Source: Luidia sarsii (lineage: Eukaryota > Echinodermata > Asteroidea > Paxillosida > Luidiidae). From it: a stretch of DNA of 64,000 bases. Shown here piece by piece: positions 44,496 to 55,929 of this stretch. The stretch lies in NCBI GenBank assembly GCA_949987565.1, contig OX465112.1, positions 14,446,951-14,510,950 on the forward strand. The letters are read 5' to 3'. The translations under genes and the position numbers were made by a program. The stretch's first letter is position 1. Every line of letters begins with the position of its first letter. Below the pieces are notes generated by a model. The model was not told where the DNA came from and made no database searches. It saw nothing but the letters and a program-made list of their open reading frames with translations.

Positions 44496-46754
44496 TGTGA
44501 TTTACGGTCTCCCAAAAACCAAGAGACAGACCTCGAGGCCAATTGTTTGTTTTAGGTTAAGGAGTCCACGTTTTTAATATCCGTCTGCCGCCCCATAGGC
44601 AGTGGACTACTGAAACCTAACAACAGGCCTGAGCGAGATTCACAAAGCCAGTTATGTAACCAATGGCGCTTTTTCTCGACTAGGAGCTTGCGCTATTGTC
44701 TCCGTTAATATCAGGCAGGTTAATTCAGCCAGAACCGACTCGTGTCACATAAAAGCAATTAATCGAGATTAATCTTTTCTATATCATACACCGAGAGGGA
44801 AAGTCCTTATTGAATTGCATTCTCCTCAACGCAAAACCATAGCACATCCGTGAAGCTATGAATAAATCTCATAAAGAATACTGGTATACTGGCATAGAAG
44901 TCTTTCAAGCCTTTTGATGCCAAGCATTCGCAGCCCTGTGCTTGAGAAGCTCTCTGATATCAGCCCCTTGGTCGCTGTGCCGAGGGTCCACGAGAGGCCA
45001 GATTCTGGTTCGTTGCCGGCCTTTTCCCCCCTCCACACTCCGATCCGTCGGGGTGACTACGGCTGAGATCGATAGGCGAATCTTCTCATCCGAGTAACAG
45101 GGGAATCGAATGCTCCAACCCTGTGTTTAGACAGAGGTTGGGTTTCCGGGTAATAACCTCAATCTTCATCTTATATGGTCTAATTCCACCGAGGGAGCAG
45201 AGACGGTTAAAGACGGACCGTCATGTTGGACTCGGGCGATCGTCGACGGTTGGGCCGCGGCCGAATCTATGGCCGCGTCCCGAATGTTTTGCTTACGACT
45301 CAAGATAACAAACATGTCTGTGGGGATCGGGATGCAGCTGCTGGCGGCCAGCGGGTATACGGTGCAATTGACTGGTGCGCCATTTACAATGCTATAGCCT
45401 TAACTTCGGACCTTTAAGAAGCCATATTGGCAGAGTTCGTGCAGCTAATATGATTAGTTAACATTATCAATAGAGAGGCTTCGCAAGTGAACGGATACGG
45501 TTAGTGCAACGGATACGTCATCAATTATGACGTCACACGCCACTTACCGGTACTATCGCTACACGTAAGGAAGAAACACGTAAGACATTTCAGGTTTCTA
45601 ATAAATCGTCTTTACGTTTTTGTCAATATGGATGATGTCTTTCAGAAATGAGTGATCGCTGAATATGTACGGGTCATTTTTGTGGATTTCAAAGACATTG
45701 AAATACGAACAGATTAGTATCAAAGTATGGTATAAAAACGTGGATACATGGTGTCGGCAATATGCTATTTAACTTAAGGCTTGACCAGCGGAGCTCAGAT
45801 TATCAATCAAGTATGGTTTACTGGTTACTATACTACAAGTCCGCCTCTTGGATTGTGTCAATCAATGTCAGTTACAAACTCCCAAATCCAACGTGTTAGC
45901 AAACTGAGTTTGCTTGACATTTTTGGCTCGACATTCTTTACTGTGCATGGGAACAGTTCATGAGATATAGAGGGCGCTGTTGTAGATCTAGCACCACTTT
46001 CACTCTACCAAGCGATACAGAACCTGTGATCGATATCGGTCGATCGTACCGTAAGGGTCTGATGTTATCCTATCACAATAACTCCACTGTCGCACGCCAT
46101 TCAAGTCGGGACTTGCTTTTGTCCCACCGGTCTCCGGACCCTGACGACCGAGCCTTATCACGCCTGTCTGATTGGATTTCCCTTGATCAAAATCTAAACC
46201 GCCCTACGCTTTGCTCTTCTACTGACCTCCCAGCCCTGCCGTCGACCATATTAATCCGCCAGCCTGGTGCCCGGCCCCCGGGTCACGGCCCGCGATTCGC
46301 GATGACCGCCGGGCACCCGCTTCGGGCTGACATTTCACAAGCTGCTCTGGTAGGCCCGCCTATAATTCAATCGTGCCCATTACAAAGCTCGCTCGCCTCG
46401 CCTTGAATCCCGACGCGCGTCAGTTAACACCCAGTACCACTCCGCTTCTAATTGGCGTAATCATATTAAATCTGTCTCCCTGCTCGGCCCCAATGGTGGG
46501 CTTTCAGTCAAGAAGGGACCATTCATTCCACATGAGTAATCCTACTTACTTCCTGTCCCACGCGATGCTGGGTCCATGCACCATCTTATACCTCTAGTGT
46601 AGGAATTGTATGGATGCATTGGCTTTTTGCGCCGAGTTAAGGTCACCCCACTCGAGGCATTTTGTACTAGCAATCGATTCCATGGAATTTCCGTGACAGA
46701 CAAACGTTTCTATTTCGACATTCAGAATTGACACATAACATCCAAAAGCAAGGA
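44496..46754. other. Unresolved stretch with a 148-codon open frame
   Basis: 45960-46406 plus is open for 148 codons (start MRYRGRCCRSSTTFTLPSD), is not overlapped by a longer antisense frame, and is unrecognised. At about 45745 the words ACATGGTGTCGGCAA and AACTTAAGGCTTG may be a decayed family H fragment. Nothing else identified. Confidence 0.3.
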
Positions 46755-46920
46755 CACCAAAGGTTTTGCATGGTGGGTGAAACACTAGGAGGGTTTGCTG
46801 TGAGACCGTGTATATTAAGGTCTCTTTAGGAAGAGGTATGGTTCACTCAAGTTCATTTCAGAACCATACCTCTTCTATAAGAGATCTTATACATGGTGTC
46901 ACCGCAAACCCTCCTATTGC
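46755..46920 (-). mobile_element. Family H inverted element (copy 6, minus orientation)
   Basis: Read on the minus strand it starts GGAGGGTTTGCGGTGACACC at about 46914 and reaches GGTATGGTTCTGAAATGAAC. After a short loop it repeats the inverse arm and ends CACCCACCATGCAAAACCTT at about 46760. This is the same asymmetric arm-loop-arm-tail plan as copy 5, but the stem-loops are damaged. No clear target duplication. Confidence 0.75.
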
Positions 46921-47176
46921 CAACGTTTTAGCTCCGGTCTTCAGAGGGTTGAAATCATGCCGTTTGGTGATCGCAAAAGGTTCAAAAGGAATCAGTTTGT
47001 AAAATAGGAAAAGTGATGGCGTATAATAAGGACCTTGGTCAACGGGGATGGATTGGTGGCAGCAGACACAATGACCGGATGTATATAATGGAGTCAACGT
47101 ACACACCCCTGGTACACAATGCCTAAGTCAAATAGTGCTGGGACAACATTCAAGGGTATACGTCAGCAGGAGTTCA
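46921..47176. other. Unresolved stretch; nothing identified
   Basis: Short unique-looking sequence between an inverted element and a tandem repeat. Confidence 0.4.
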
Positions 47177-47935
47177 CCCGAGAGGGCTGTTACGGCGGAC
47201 TGATTCAAATTTGTGAACGGAGCAATGTGCATCTTTCTGCATCAACCAAACCATGAAGTTTATCCAATTCACAAAACGAGCCTTATTGAGAATGGATGGC
47301 CTCTCCGGGGGACCTCTGGTGCCTGTGAAAATCATTCGATTTCGATCATCATCTTCAAATCTTTTTGAAGGATGGTCATTGGCAAATCGAATCAAGCCCG
47401 TGTTAGCATCATGGTGTGATGCACCCGAGAGGGCTGTTACGGCGGACGGATTCAAATTTGTGAACGGAACAATGTGCATCTTTCTGCATCAACCAAACCA
47501 TAAAGTTTATCCAATTCACAAAACGAGCCTTATTGAGAATGGATGACCTCTCCGGGGGACCTCTGGTGCCTGTGAAAATCATTCGATTTCGATCATCATC
47601 TTCAAAGCTTTTTGAATGATGGTCATTGGCAAATCGAATCAAGCCCTTGTTAGCATCATGGTGTGATGCACCCGAGAGGGCTGATGTTACGGCGGACGGA
47701 TTCAAATTTGTGAACGGAACAATGTGCATCTTTCTGCACCAACCAAGCCATTGAGTTTATCCAATTCGAGCCTTATTGAGAATGGATGGCCTCGCCAGGG
47801 AACCTCTGGTGCCCGTGAAGATAAATTATTCGATTTCGATCATCATCTTCAAATCTTCACTTTTGAAGGACGGTCATTGGCAAATCGAATCAAGCCCTTG
47901 TTAGCATCATGGCGTGATGCACTCGAGAGGCGAAA
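47177..47935 (+). repeat. 247-bp tandem repeat, three copies plus a partial
   Basis: CCCGAGAGGGCTG recurs at 47177, 47424 and 47671, and a decayed form starts near 47922, giving periods of 247, 247 and 251 bp. The copies are very similar, with small indels such as GAT in copy three. Frames on both strands (about 97 to 106 codons) shift between copies because 247 is not a multiple of three, so a coding role is unlikely. It is satellite-like. Confidence 0.95.
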
Positions 47936-49275
47936 TCCATTTGGCGGTGCAGGCGGGATGTATACACGCCGTGACAGCCCCAAACGAAAACACGCGGCAG
48001 AAGAAAATAAACGAGAGGAAATGGGTCTCAGTGCGCGGACCAGAGCGAACCATAAACAGGCTGGGGAAAAAAGTAGCTCAGAAGATACCGGTGAATTCCA
48101 TTTACTGCAGGGCAGGCAGATGGAAATTCCGAACAATTTCCTCTCTCTGTCGCACCTCGTTTTCCCCTCCGAGTCCGACGTCGTCGCGAGAGGGGCGGCG
48201 AGCTAGCCCCGCATCGCCTCGCCGATGGAATCACGACCGCGGCGGGCGACCGGCTTGATTGAATTACGGCAGGCCTTCGCCGAATCGCTCCACCCGGGCG
48301 TGATTTTTAGAAACAAATCGAGGCCGGGCTTGCGGACCGCGCCGGCACACCGCTTGCCTTTTTGATCTGGGCGGCGGTGGGCGTTGCGGGGGCACGGGGA
48401 AACGAGATGTTTATACCGCTGTCGATCATAGGGACACGAGGTCACGTTCGGGGAGCCGATGATAATCTATCTCGTCTTTGCCACATGACCGCCGATGAGC
48501 CGAGTATCATATCAGGGGATTATTGAAATGGCGTTCCACTTAATATTATTAGGGTGTTATCCCTGGTGCATGTGGGGCGTGCAACAGCCTCGCTGTATTA
48601 TCATCGCCACGAATCAAAGTGCATGCTACCATCAACTATAGGGTATACTAGATGGCAGCACTTATCACCGACGCAATCTTCAACATCTTCATCGGTGAGA
48701 GATGGTCAAGGATAATGTACAACATCAGAAGTAGGCTGAGGCAGCCGGGGCAACCCCGTATTAGGCCATATCAGACGGAGGAATCGCGTCCGATTCCGCG
48801 GCCGACATTAGCGCTGTATAAACATCTTCATTAACAGCCGACATACTAACCCAATTCCTGATGCGATAAGCATCTCCATTACTAGCGACTGCGGGACTTC
48901 ATTCAACGCGTCGATAAAGGGAAAGTGGCATCGGTCGATACAACCAGGGGTTGATAAAAGTATAGCAACCATGTAGAAATACTTAGTGGGTGCATTGATT
49001 CCACAGGACACATGCCCACGCCTGAGACAAAGTAGAACGTGTTGTATGTAATCTCGTTTTCTAGAACGTGTGTGGCTCTCAGAAAAGGTGCAACTTTACG
49101 TCTCATGACGGCGGGCAGAATATATACAAACTTGCCGAAACCTTGAGTTTTTTACTCTTCTCAGTGATATGGTCGTCATTGATAGAGACTATACACACGG
49201 TATCATATGTAGTCTACATAGTGATTCCATAAACTCCCAATCTCGTCCACACCAAAGACCTTATTCGATACAATG
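47936..49275. other. Unresolved stretch with a CpG-rich block
   Basis: 48160-48430 is rich in CpG (GTCGTCGCGAGAGGGGCGGC, ACCGCGGCGGGCGACC). The open frames of up to 160 codons at 47724-48206 start in the tandem repeat. No gene is recognised; the block might be a promoter-type island. Confidence 0.35.
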
Positions 49276-49289
49276 GCAATCTTTATCTT

Positions 49290-49862
49290 TTACCACCATG
49301 TCTACATGGCAACCAACATGTCTGCATGGCAACCATTATGTCTGCATGGCAATCTTTATGTCTGCATGGCAATCATTATGTCTGCATGGTAACCACCGTG
49401 TCTGCATGGCAACCACCATGTCTACATGGCAACCACCATGTCTACATGGCAACCAACATGTCTGCATGGCAACCAACATGTCTGCATGGCAACCATTATG
49501 TCTGCATGGCAACCACCGTGTCTGCATGGCAACCACCGTGTCTGCATGGCAACCACCATGTCTACATGGCAACCAACATGTCTGCATGGCAACCAACATG
49601 TCTGCATGGCAACCATTATGTCTGCATGGCAACCACCGTGTCTGCATGGCAACCACCATGTCTACATGGCAACCACCATGTCTACATGGCAACCAACATG
49701 TCTGCATGGCAACCAACATGTCTGCATGGCAACCATTATGTCTGCATGGCAACCACCGTGTCTGCATGGCAACCACCATGTCTGCATGGCAACCACCGTG
49801 TCTGCATGGCAACCACCATGTCTGCATGGCAACCACCATGTCTGCATGGCAACCATCATGAG
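49290..49862 (+). repeat. 20-bp satellite with 120-bp higher-order unit
   Basis: About 28 copies of TGTCTGCATGGCAACCACCA and variants (CCGTG, TTATG, AACATG, CTACATGG) are arrayed. The 60-base blocks at 49441, 49561 and 49681 are identical, giving a 120-bp higher-order period. Because 60 bp of repeat equals 20 codons and no stop falls in several frames, long frames appear on both strands (230, 224, 176 and 167 codons). They are repeat artefacts. Confidence 0.95.
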
Positions 49863-50835
49863 CCCACAGCCACCACTGACAGCAGCATCACCATTCGCGC
49901 GTTATTTTCATGTCCACCGCGCGGCATCTTTTTTCCTCGAGTCACAGCCTCCATAGCCGTTCGGGAAGAGCAAAGCTCGGCAGACTTTGGCCGGATTTAA
50001 CCTCGAGTAATGCCGGAAGGGCTTTGAGCCTCCCCGCATGAAACCCGAGCCGCCCATCCTAAAGGCGAGGCCCATTGCATCGGTCAACCGTCGCCGGTCC
50101 AGCTATAACGGTCGTGCCCGGCTCAGGACCCGTCGACCACGAGAGACGCAGCGTCCCTTGTAACCCTTTACTCTCCACACGCATTAAAGATTGATCATGT
50201 TCTCCCTCGCTTCCCCCCCCCTAAAAAAACAACAACCAAAAAACAAAAAAACCTCGACAACAATCGTGTTGGTTAATTACTAATAGGCTCGCTGGCTCGA
50301 GGCGGGACTTCGCCTCCGTTTGACCGATGGCTTCGGGTTTCCATCTTGATAGCAGGCTTAGATATACAAGTCGTTTCAAATTTTGGACTCAAGCGAATCG
50401 ACATCCCCCGCCTCTTTGGCACGGCACGACACAGATTCAACAGATTCAGCGACGAAGCAGAAGATTTACGACCAAAGGCCGTCTTGCAAAGTGTAACTTG
50501 TTGTTTTTTCTCCTTTTCCCTGTGTGTCTGGTCATATACAAAGACAGTTTGTGCCACAGTGGTGTTAAAGGACAACCTACCACCGGACTGTTTGCTTCTA
50601 AGGACCCCAACTGCTTTACTGCTTTGAATCGAAGAAAAGCAAGAAGGCAGTCCCATCGCCGACAGTGTATTGCTATAGAGGAAGAAGGCCTTAATCAAAT
50701 GAACGCAATCAAATTGGACACGATAATCGAACGCTCATCTATATAGTAGTATCACCAATTTAACAAAAAGGATTGGCTATGGGGTGATATTTCGTGTGTC
50801 GAGTCGAACAGAGACGAACAGAGTACACTGTTCCT
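49863..50835. other. Unresolved stretch; no gene recognised
   Basis: An A-rich patch lies near 50222-50255. Frames of 139 and 141 codons oppose each other at 50273-50746 and are unrecognised. CpG-rich words are present at about 50040-50160. Confidence 0.4.
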
Positions 50836-50837
50836 CC

Positions 50838-50925
50838 GGTTCTTTTCAGAACCACACATACTCACAAGAGAGAATTTTACACGGTGTCACAGCAAACCTA
50901 TTACTCCTGCTCTTCTCTCCAGGAA
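50838..50925 (+). repeat. Histone-3'-end-like repeat, family H (copy 7)
   Basis: GGTTCTTTTCAGAACC at 50838-50853 is a consensus histone-type stem-loop with a UUUC loop, followed by ACAC. After 11 bases comes CAAGAGAGA at 50865-50873, one base from the echinoderm histone downstream element. CGGTGTCACAGCAAACC follows. No inverted partner or histone frame is present within view. Confidence 0.8.
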
Positions 50926-51052
50926 AACCTTTTTCGGTTTTTGTTTTGTTTCGGTTTTGTTTTAAAGTACTTCTCTTGTCGTATTGCACGGCATGGTTGG
51001 GTATATAATAGTGACGGTGATTTTGGCGAAGTCGCTGACTGCGTTGATTTAA

Positions 51053-51425
51053 AGGCCCTTATACAACATTGATAAAGGTCAAAAGATTGCCAAAGTGTGT
51101 GTGTGTTAAATCCTAAAACATTTACAGAAAGCCATCAGGCGAAGGCTTTACATGTAGGTCAAATGGTAATCTGAGAAAGTAGAAAAATGCAAGAAAAACC
51201 GTCACGGTTTCCGCACCGTTCTGTAGTGTCAGAAATATCTTATCACTCGCGAGTAATAAACTATTTGTTGTTTGAGTGAAGATTTCTCATAAAGTACAAC
51301 ATCCCAGACCGTAAGATTCCAACACGACGATTCTATCATGACCATCTACAGACTGTGTAAATCAGAAGGAAATCTGCGGACATCGATGTTTCCCGATTTC
51401 CCCAATGCTGTATTTGGAGACGATC
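51053..51425 (-). mobile_element. TTAA-flanked MITE, family A (copy 2)
   Basis: TTAA at 51049-51052 precedes AGGCCCTTATACAACATTG. The interior runs in the reverse direction to copy 4, through CACTCGCGAGTAATAAACTA at about 51244. The other end, CCCAATGCTGTATTTGG, is decayed and lacks TTAA. Non-coding. Confidence 0.8.
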
Positions 51426-52449
51426 GTACTACGTCACATGCATAATGTGTGGTCGGCCTTGAGGTCGTGAACTTTGCACTGGCCCTGCATTGTCTCAGCA
51501 TTTCTATCGCCACGCTCGCCCGCTTTTGGTCTGAATGTGACGTCACACGCTCGCAGGGGGATTATTTAGGGGCGGGGCGAACATGGACATTTGTTCAATG
51601 TTTTGGGCTGAAATTAAGTGCTACTGTAACAATAAAAAAAAAAATGAAATCCTTTATTGGTTATGCTGTGAACATTACCTAAGAAGAGTTTCTAGCTCTT
51701 GTTCAAATCATATTTCTGTATACATTTAATATGCTTTATGCGCGCAGATACTTTTCAGTGGTGACCTGGTTTAGGCCTATTGCATCATGGGTAATGTGTT
51801 TAGAGCGCATGGGCATCATAATCGTGTGCGTGGGCGCAGAAACGGTAGAATAGCCAAGTCCTTTGAGTGAATGCCATTACGGTTGCCATGCATGATCAAT
51901 CCTTGTTGTTTCTGGTTTCAAATTGCCATTGGATCGAGTTTACATTGGCCTTGCCGTTTCTTTTTCCCTGCCCCGGGGAACAGCGATTGCTACAGTGAGG
52001 TGAATAGAGAATGTTCGCTCGCTTTCTCTCAGTCGGCCAGGCTCCGAACTCCGGAAGCAATTTTTTGTTTATTTGAAATTGGAACGGAAACCTCTACATA
52101 ATTATGTGGAGCGCACTCAACACTATGGCGTCCTGGTCATAAGTTGCTATTGAAGCGATAGTGGCTCTGGATGCTTCGACAAGAAACTCATTTTTTTTTC
52201 TCGTTTTCTTCTCAGTGAGGTCTACTCCAGTCATGTTTCCAGTCGCTCAAATATTGATTGACTACAATTTGTGGCGAAATTTGCTATCACGCAGTTGCCC
52301 CTTGATACAAGGAGCTTGGGTTTTTTTCCAGGCCGTTCTCGATATCACCCATAGAGCTCTATGATATCACCTCCCTACCTCGGGCCTTGTCGATATCGCG
52401 GTCTGTGCTGGAACTTTATACGGCGCCGTAAATAACCTCTCTTCTTTAA
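51426..52449. other. Unresolved stretch; no gene recognised
   Basis: Frames of 66 to 77 codons, none recognisable. No shared repeats. Confidence 0.4.
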
Positions 52450-52736
52450 AGGCCCGATACAACATTGGGAAGATCGGAAAACATCGATGTCCACAGATTT
52501 CCTTCTAATTTACACAGTTTGTAGATGGTCACGATAGAATCCTCGGGTTGAAATCGCACTGTCTGTGATGCTGTACTTCTCGGGAAATCTCCACTCGAAC
52601 ATCAACAAATAGTTTCTTACTTGCGAGTGTTAAACTATTTCTTACACTAAAGAACGGTGCATAAACCGTGACGGTTTTTTGCCTTATTCTACTTTCTCAG
52701 ATTACCATTTGAGCTCAAACATTCGCAGTATTGCCT
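52450..52736 (+). mobile_element. TTAA-flanked MITE, family A (copy 3, shortened)
   Basis: TTAA at 52446-52449, then AGGCCCGATACAACATTGGG. The right side jumps from TTCGCAGTATT directly to GCCT and TTAA at 52737-52740, so about 65 bp of the right end are deleted relative to copy 4. It keeps the TTTACACAGTTTGTAGATGG block. Confidence 0.8.
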
Positions 52737-52740
52737 TTAA

Positions 52741-53036
52741 AGTAATGGGTAACGACATATATTGATTAGGCTACATTTTGTACATACATAATAGCGTGTT
52801 TCGATAAAGAAAACGAACCCAACCCCTCCCACAATTCAAGTGAAAAGCAGTCTGAGAATTCGTATTACAATCTGGTGAATAGCAGACAGAAGTCGGTATA
52901 GGCATGGTCTTAAAAGTGAGAGAGTGTCAAGAGCGAATTAATGCAATAGATCTACTGCTAAGTACAAACCGTTCCTACGCCTGCATGCTGCTCTTTCTGA
53001 ACACTTCAGAACACTGCAGACATTAATGCTACCGAT
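52741..53036. other. Unresolved stretch; nothing identified
   Basis: Unique-looking AT-leaning sequence without frames or repeats. Confidence 0.4.
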
Positions 53037-53350
53037 ACTGCTACTGTTTTGCTGCTGCAGTAGTTGTTGCTTTGATTGTTGCTGCTGCTGCTGCTGTTGT
53101 TAATTTTGTTGCAGATTCTGTTCTGTTGTTGTGGTTGTTTCCGTTGTTGTTGGAGTTGCTGATATTGATGTTGATGTATCTGCTGTCGATACTGTAGTTA
53201 GTTCTCCTGAGCTGCAGATACTGTTCCTTTGTTGTTGTTATACTGCTGCTGTTGTTGCAGTTGCTGATATTGATATATTGAGCAGCTGCTGTTACTGTTG
53301 CTGGTGTTGATGTTGATGTAGCTGATGCTGTTGCTGCTGTTGTTCCTATT
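53037..53350 (+). repeat. TTG/CTG trinucleotide-rich low-complexity tract
   Basis: GCTGTTGTTGCTGCTGCTG-like words dominate. The opposite strand reads CAA/CAG and gives an N/S/Q-rich frame at 53198-53530 (minus). Interrupted and degenerate, so not a pure trinucleotide expansion. Confidence 0.8.
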
Positions 53351-54253
53351 ACTGCTGATGAAGATATTCATGTCAGTCACTGTCAGACCTTGCTTGACGT
53401 TGCTGCCATCTCTGTCAGCAGTTGGGCCCGTTGGTGCCACACATGAGTCCCGGTATAGGAATCGTTTCTCTAGTTTCTCGCCATAACAGGGCTTGTGCTT
53501 TCGGCATAGCCTCTGCAGGCGAGGCACCAAATGATATTAGCCCAATTGCAGCATCTCCACCCAGGGGCTATCCCATTTCAGGAACCAGAGGGGGGTCTTA
53601 ATTTGTTGACTCGAGGGTTGAGGGCTGAGGCTTTTTCAGCTTGCCACCTCAGTCTACGCCTCTCCGTGTCAATACCTCCCACTCCATAGTACCCCCTCGG
53701 CTGTATACGGAAGAGGGTTCTTTGGCCCCACGAATCACCGCCAAACCTCAATTTCGTGGACTCTTCAAGACGGAGTAATTCGCGATAGCTTGCGGTCGCA
53801 ATTTCTCGCTTAGCACCCGCAAGGTACAAGGGTGGTAACACTTTCAGCATTTATCTTCCCCTCGGGATACAGAAGGGAATTTTTTTTTTCAATCTGCGAA
53901 GTCTACCGTTAGCCAGAGGACCTTCTCCCCTAGTTTCTCGGTAAACATGTACTTGCATGACATTCGATTGATTTTCATGGTTAGTTCGACTCATCGAAAC
54001 AAAATTGCTCCGCATTTATCATCAAAGAGGAGAGGAAACTGAAAACACCAAACAGAACCATGAGCGGGTCAGGCCTCACCAAGATTGACTTTTCTTCAGC
54101 CTCTTTTCGTGTCAGATAAGATTCCAAGGATTGTATGGTGGGAAGTGCCAAGTGGACGGTTTGCGTGAGACGAAGTGCGGCTCCGAAATGAGTGCCGTGT
54201 GTGCTCTGCCCGTCGTCAGGAGTCCAACGTCTGCAGTTTCAAACTCCTCTCTC
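53351..54253. other. Unresolved stretch; no gene recognised
   Basis: A 90-codon minus frame (53578-53850) encodes an arginine-rich peptide that I do not recognise. No shared repeat identified. Confidence 0.4.
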
Positions 54254-54353
54254 CCCCCTTCCTTCGTGTACATGTATCTGTTTTGTCCTTGTCACTCTGC
54301 CTTTGAGAAAGGTCCTGCTAGGATCAAAACGTCAGGCCCACTAAATTTTAAGA
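54254..54353 (+). mobile_element. Penelope-like 3' terminal fragment
   Basis: TTCCTTCGTGTACATGTATC through TGCCTTTGAGAAAGGTCCTG to CACTAAATTTTAAGAT matches the terminal 100 bp of the copies at 31475-31570 and 60800-60900. It is the shortest 5'-truncated copy. TCCTCT words on both sides are too short to call a target duplication. The core reads GATCAAAACGTC. Confidence 0.8.
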
Positions 54354-55925
54354 TCCTCTTGAAAACAATAGCGAAATCGACTTCCACCTTAGCTCTTATG
54401 CGTACCATCAGAGTTGAGGTAACCGCACCGTTCTTGTCTTCTTCCAGTCACTATAGGACATCGTCAATATCTTCTAATTCCCCCCCCCCCCCACTGGCCT
54501 CGGGACAGAATACGAAGTGCTAGTGGAGAGCACGATCTGATATCACAATTCTGTCAAGAACCCAAAAAAATGAAAACGGACGCTGAGAAAAATAGTTACC
54601 CAAGACAGACATTGTGTTGATACTGAGCTGTTGACTATCATTTTCCATATCATATCAGCCGAGGAAACGCGGGTACTTCAGACCGAATCGCGTGTTGAGT
54701 GCGTAACAGATAGCCCATGCAACACAATATAGAAGAAGATGAAGCAAAATCGTCAATATTCAAGATGTATAATAAATTATTCAGCACGGGTATTATGGTT
54801 GCCAAAATAGTCGGTTATTTTTTAGGGGTGTAAATTCAAGATGCAAAAGTGAAATCAAGCACCAGTGACATTTTCAGATAGATCTAAGTAGGTGAATCAA
54901 GTGACTCGTAATTAGTGTATCGAGTTCACTGCAAAGGTCAGTAATGCGAAGTAGGCCGTATTATTGGCGGCCGCTGGAGCCGATAAATATCACATGACGA
55001 GTTTTGAAACAATTTTGTTTGAGATATCCTGTATATAGGCTATTTGAGAACAAGGCATCAGATATATCTCTTACACGCGTACAACGCCTCCGGCCCTCGA
55101 TTTGTGATGGGGCTTTGGTAATCTAATTTCGGCTCGCTCGGTAAAATGCCTGCAGTTACCTGGCATATTAGCGGAAGCTGAATTTTGTCTCACGACGATT
55201 GCTATTTATCTATTTTTTTCATATTATGAGATTGCAGTAAGGTTTCAGGCGTAAAACCATTGCAACTTTTGCTCGGCATCGTTACGAAGGCGGCAATGGT
55301 AGGATGGTGCAGTACGCCGGTCGTGATCGTGTATGAGTACGGACACTCTTTCGTGAGTGCGTGTATCCTGTTCCCAGACACCTTTTGACTAGTGGGGGGG
55401 GGGGGTCGGGCGCGATATTTTTTTCCGTACCACATAAGCGCTATGGGGCCCATATTATGTTTGTGCACAAACAAAGTATGAACAATTGTTCACGTACGTT
55501 GTATTCCTTTATTGTATAGCCTTTATTAGCTGTGCAGAAAGCCTATCACTAGCTTTAACTTCAACTGGTATAGCAATCCCCCCACTCCCCCATCGGTTAG
55601 TCGGGTCGGGAAAAACATGGGTCAAAACAGACAGACGGTCGGAGTCAGAGAGGAAGAGCACGGCAGGGTTCGAGGTAGTCAGTATAGGCAGACTTCTCAA
55701 GGGGCAGAACGTCGATTTTCACGAAATTAACCCAGATTCTTAGAATGGTTCCCAGGTTACCAGCCCTAACTAGGCGCGGCATGCATCAAAGAACTATGTT
55801 CTCCGCGCTCGATCGCTATATACGAGAAGTCTGGGTCTCGGACTCTTTGCAGTTCTGCACCCGAAGCACGACCTTCCAGAGTCGCCATCCTCCCGACACC
55901 AGTCTGCAATAGAGACGATCGCGAT
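54354..55925. other. Unresolved stretch; no gene recognised
   Basis: A C run lies near 54481 and a G run near 55395. Frames of 85 to 90 codons are unrecognised. No repeat family detected. Confidence 0.4.
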
Positions 55926-55929
55926 CTCT

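Noticed and set aside
49169..50000. Open frames of 230, 224, 176 and 167 codons on both strands
   Set aside because: They are produced by the 20-bp satellite, which lacks stops in several frames. The peptides are the same few residues repeated, and only short non-repeat ends lie outside the array.
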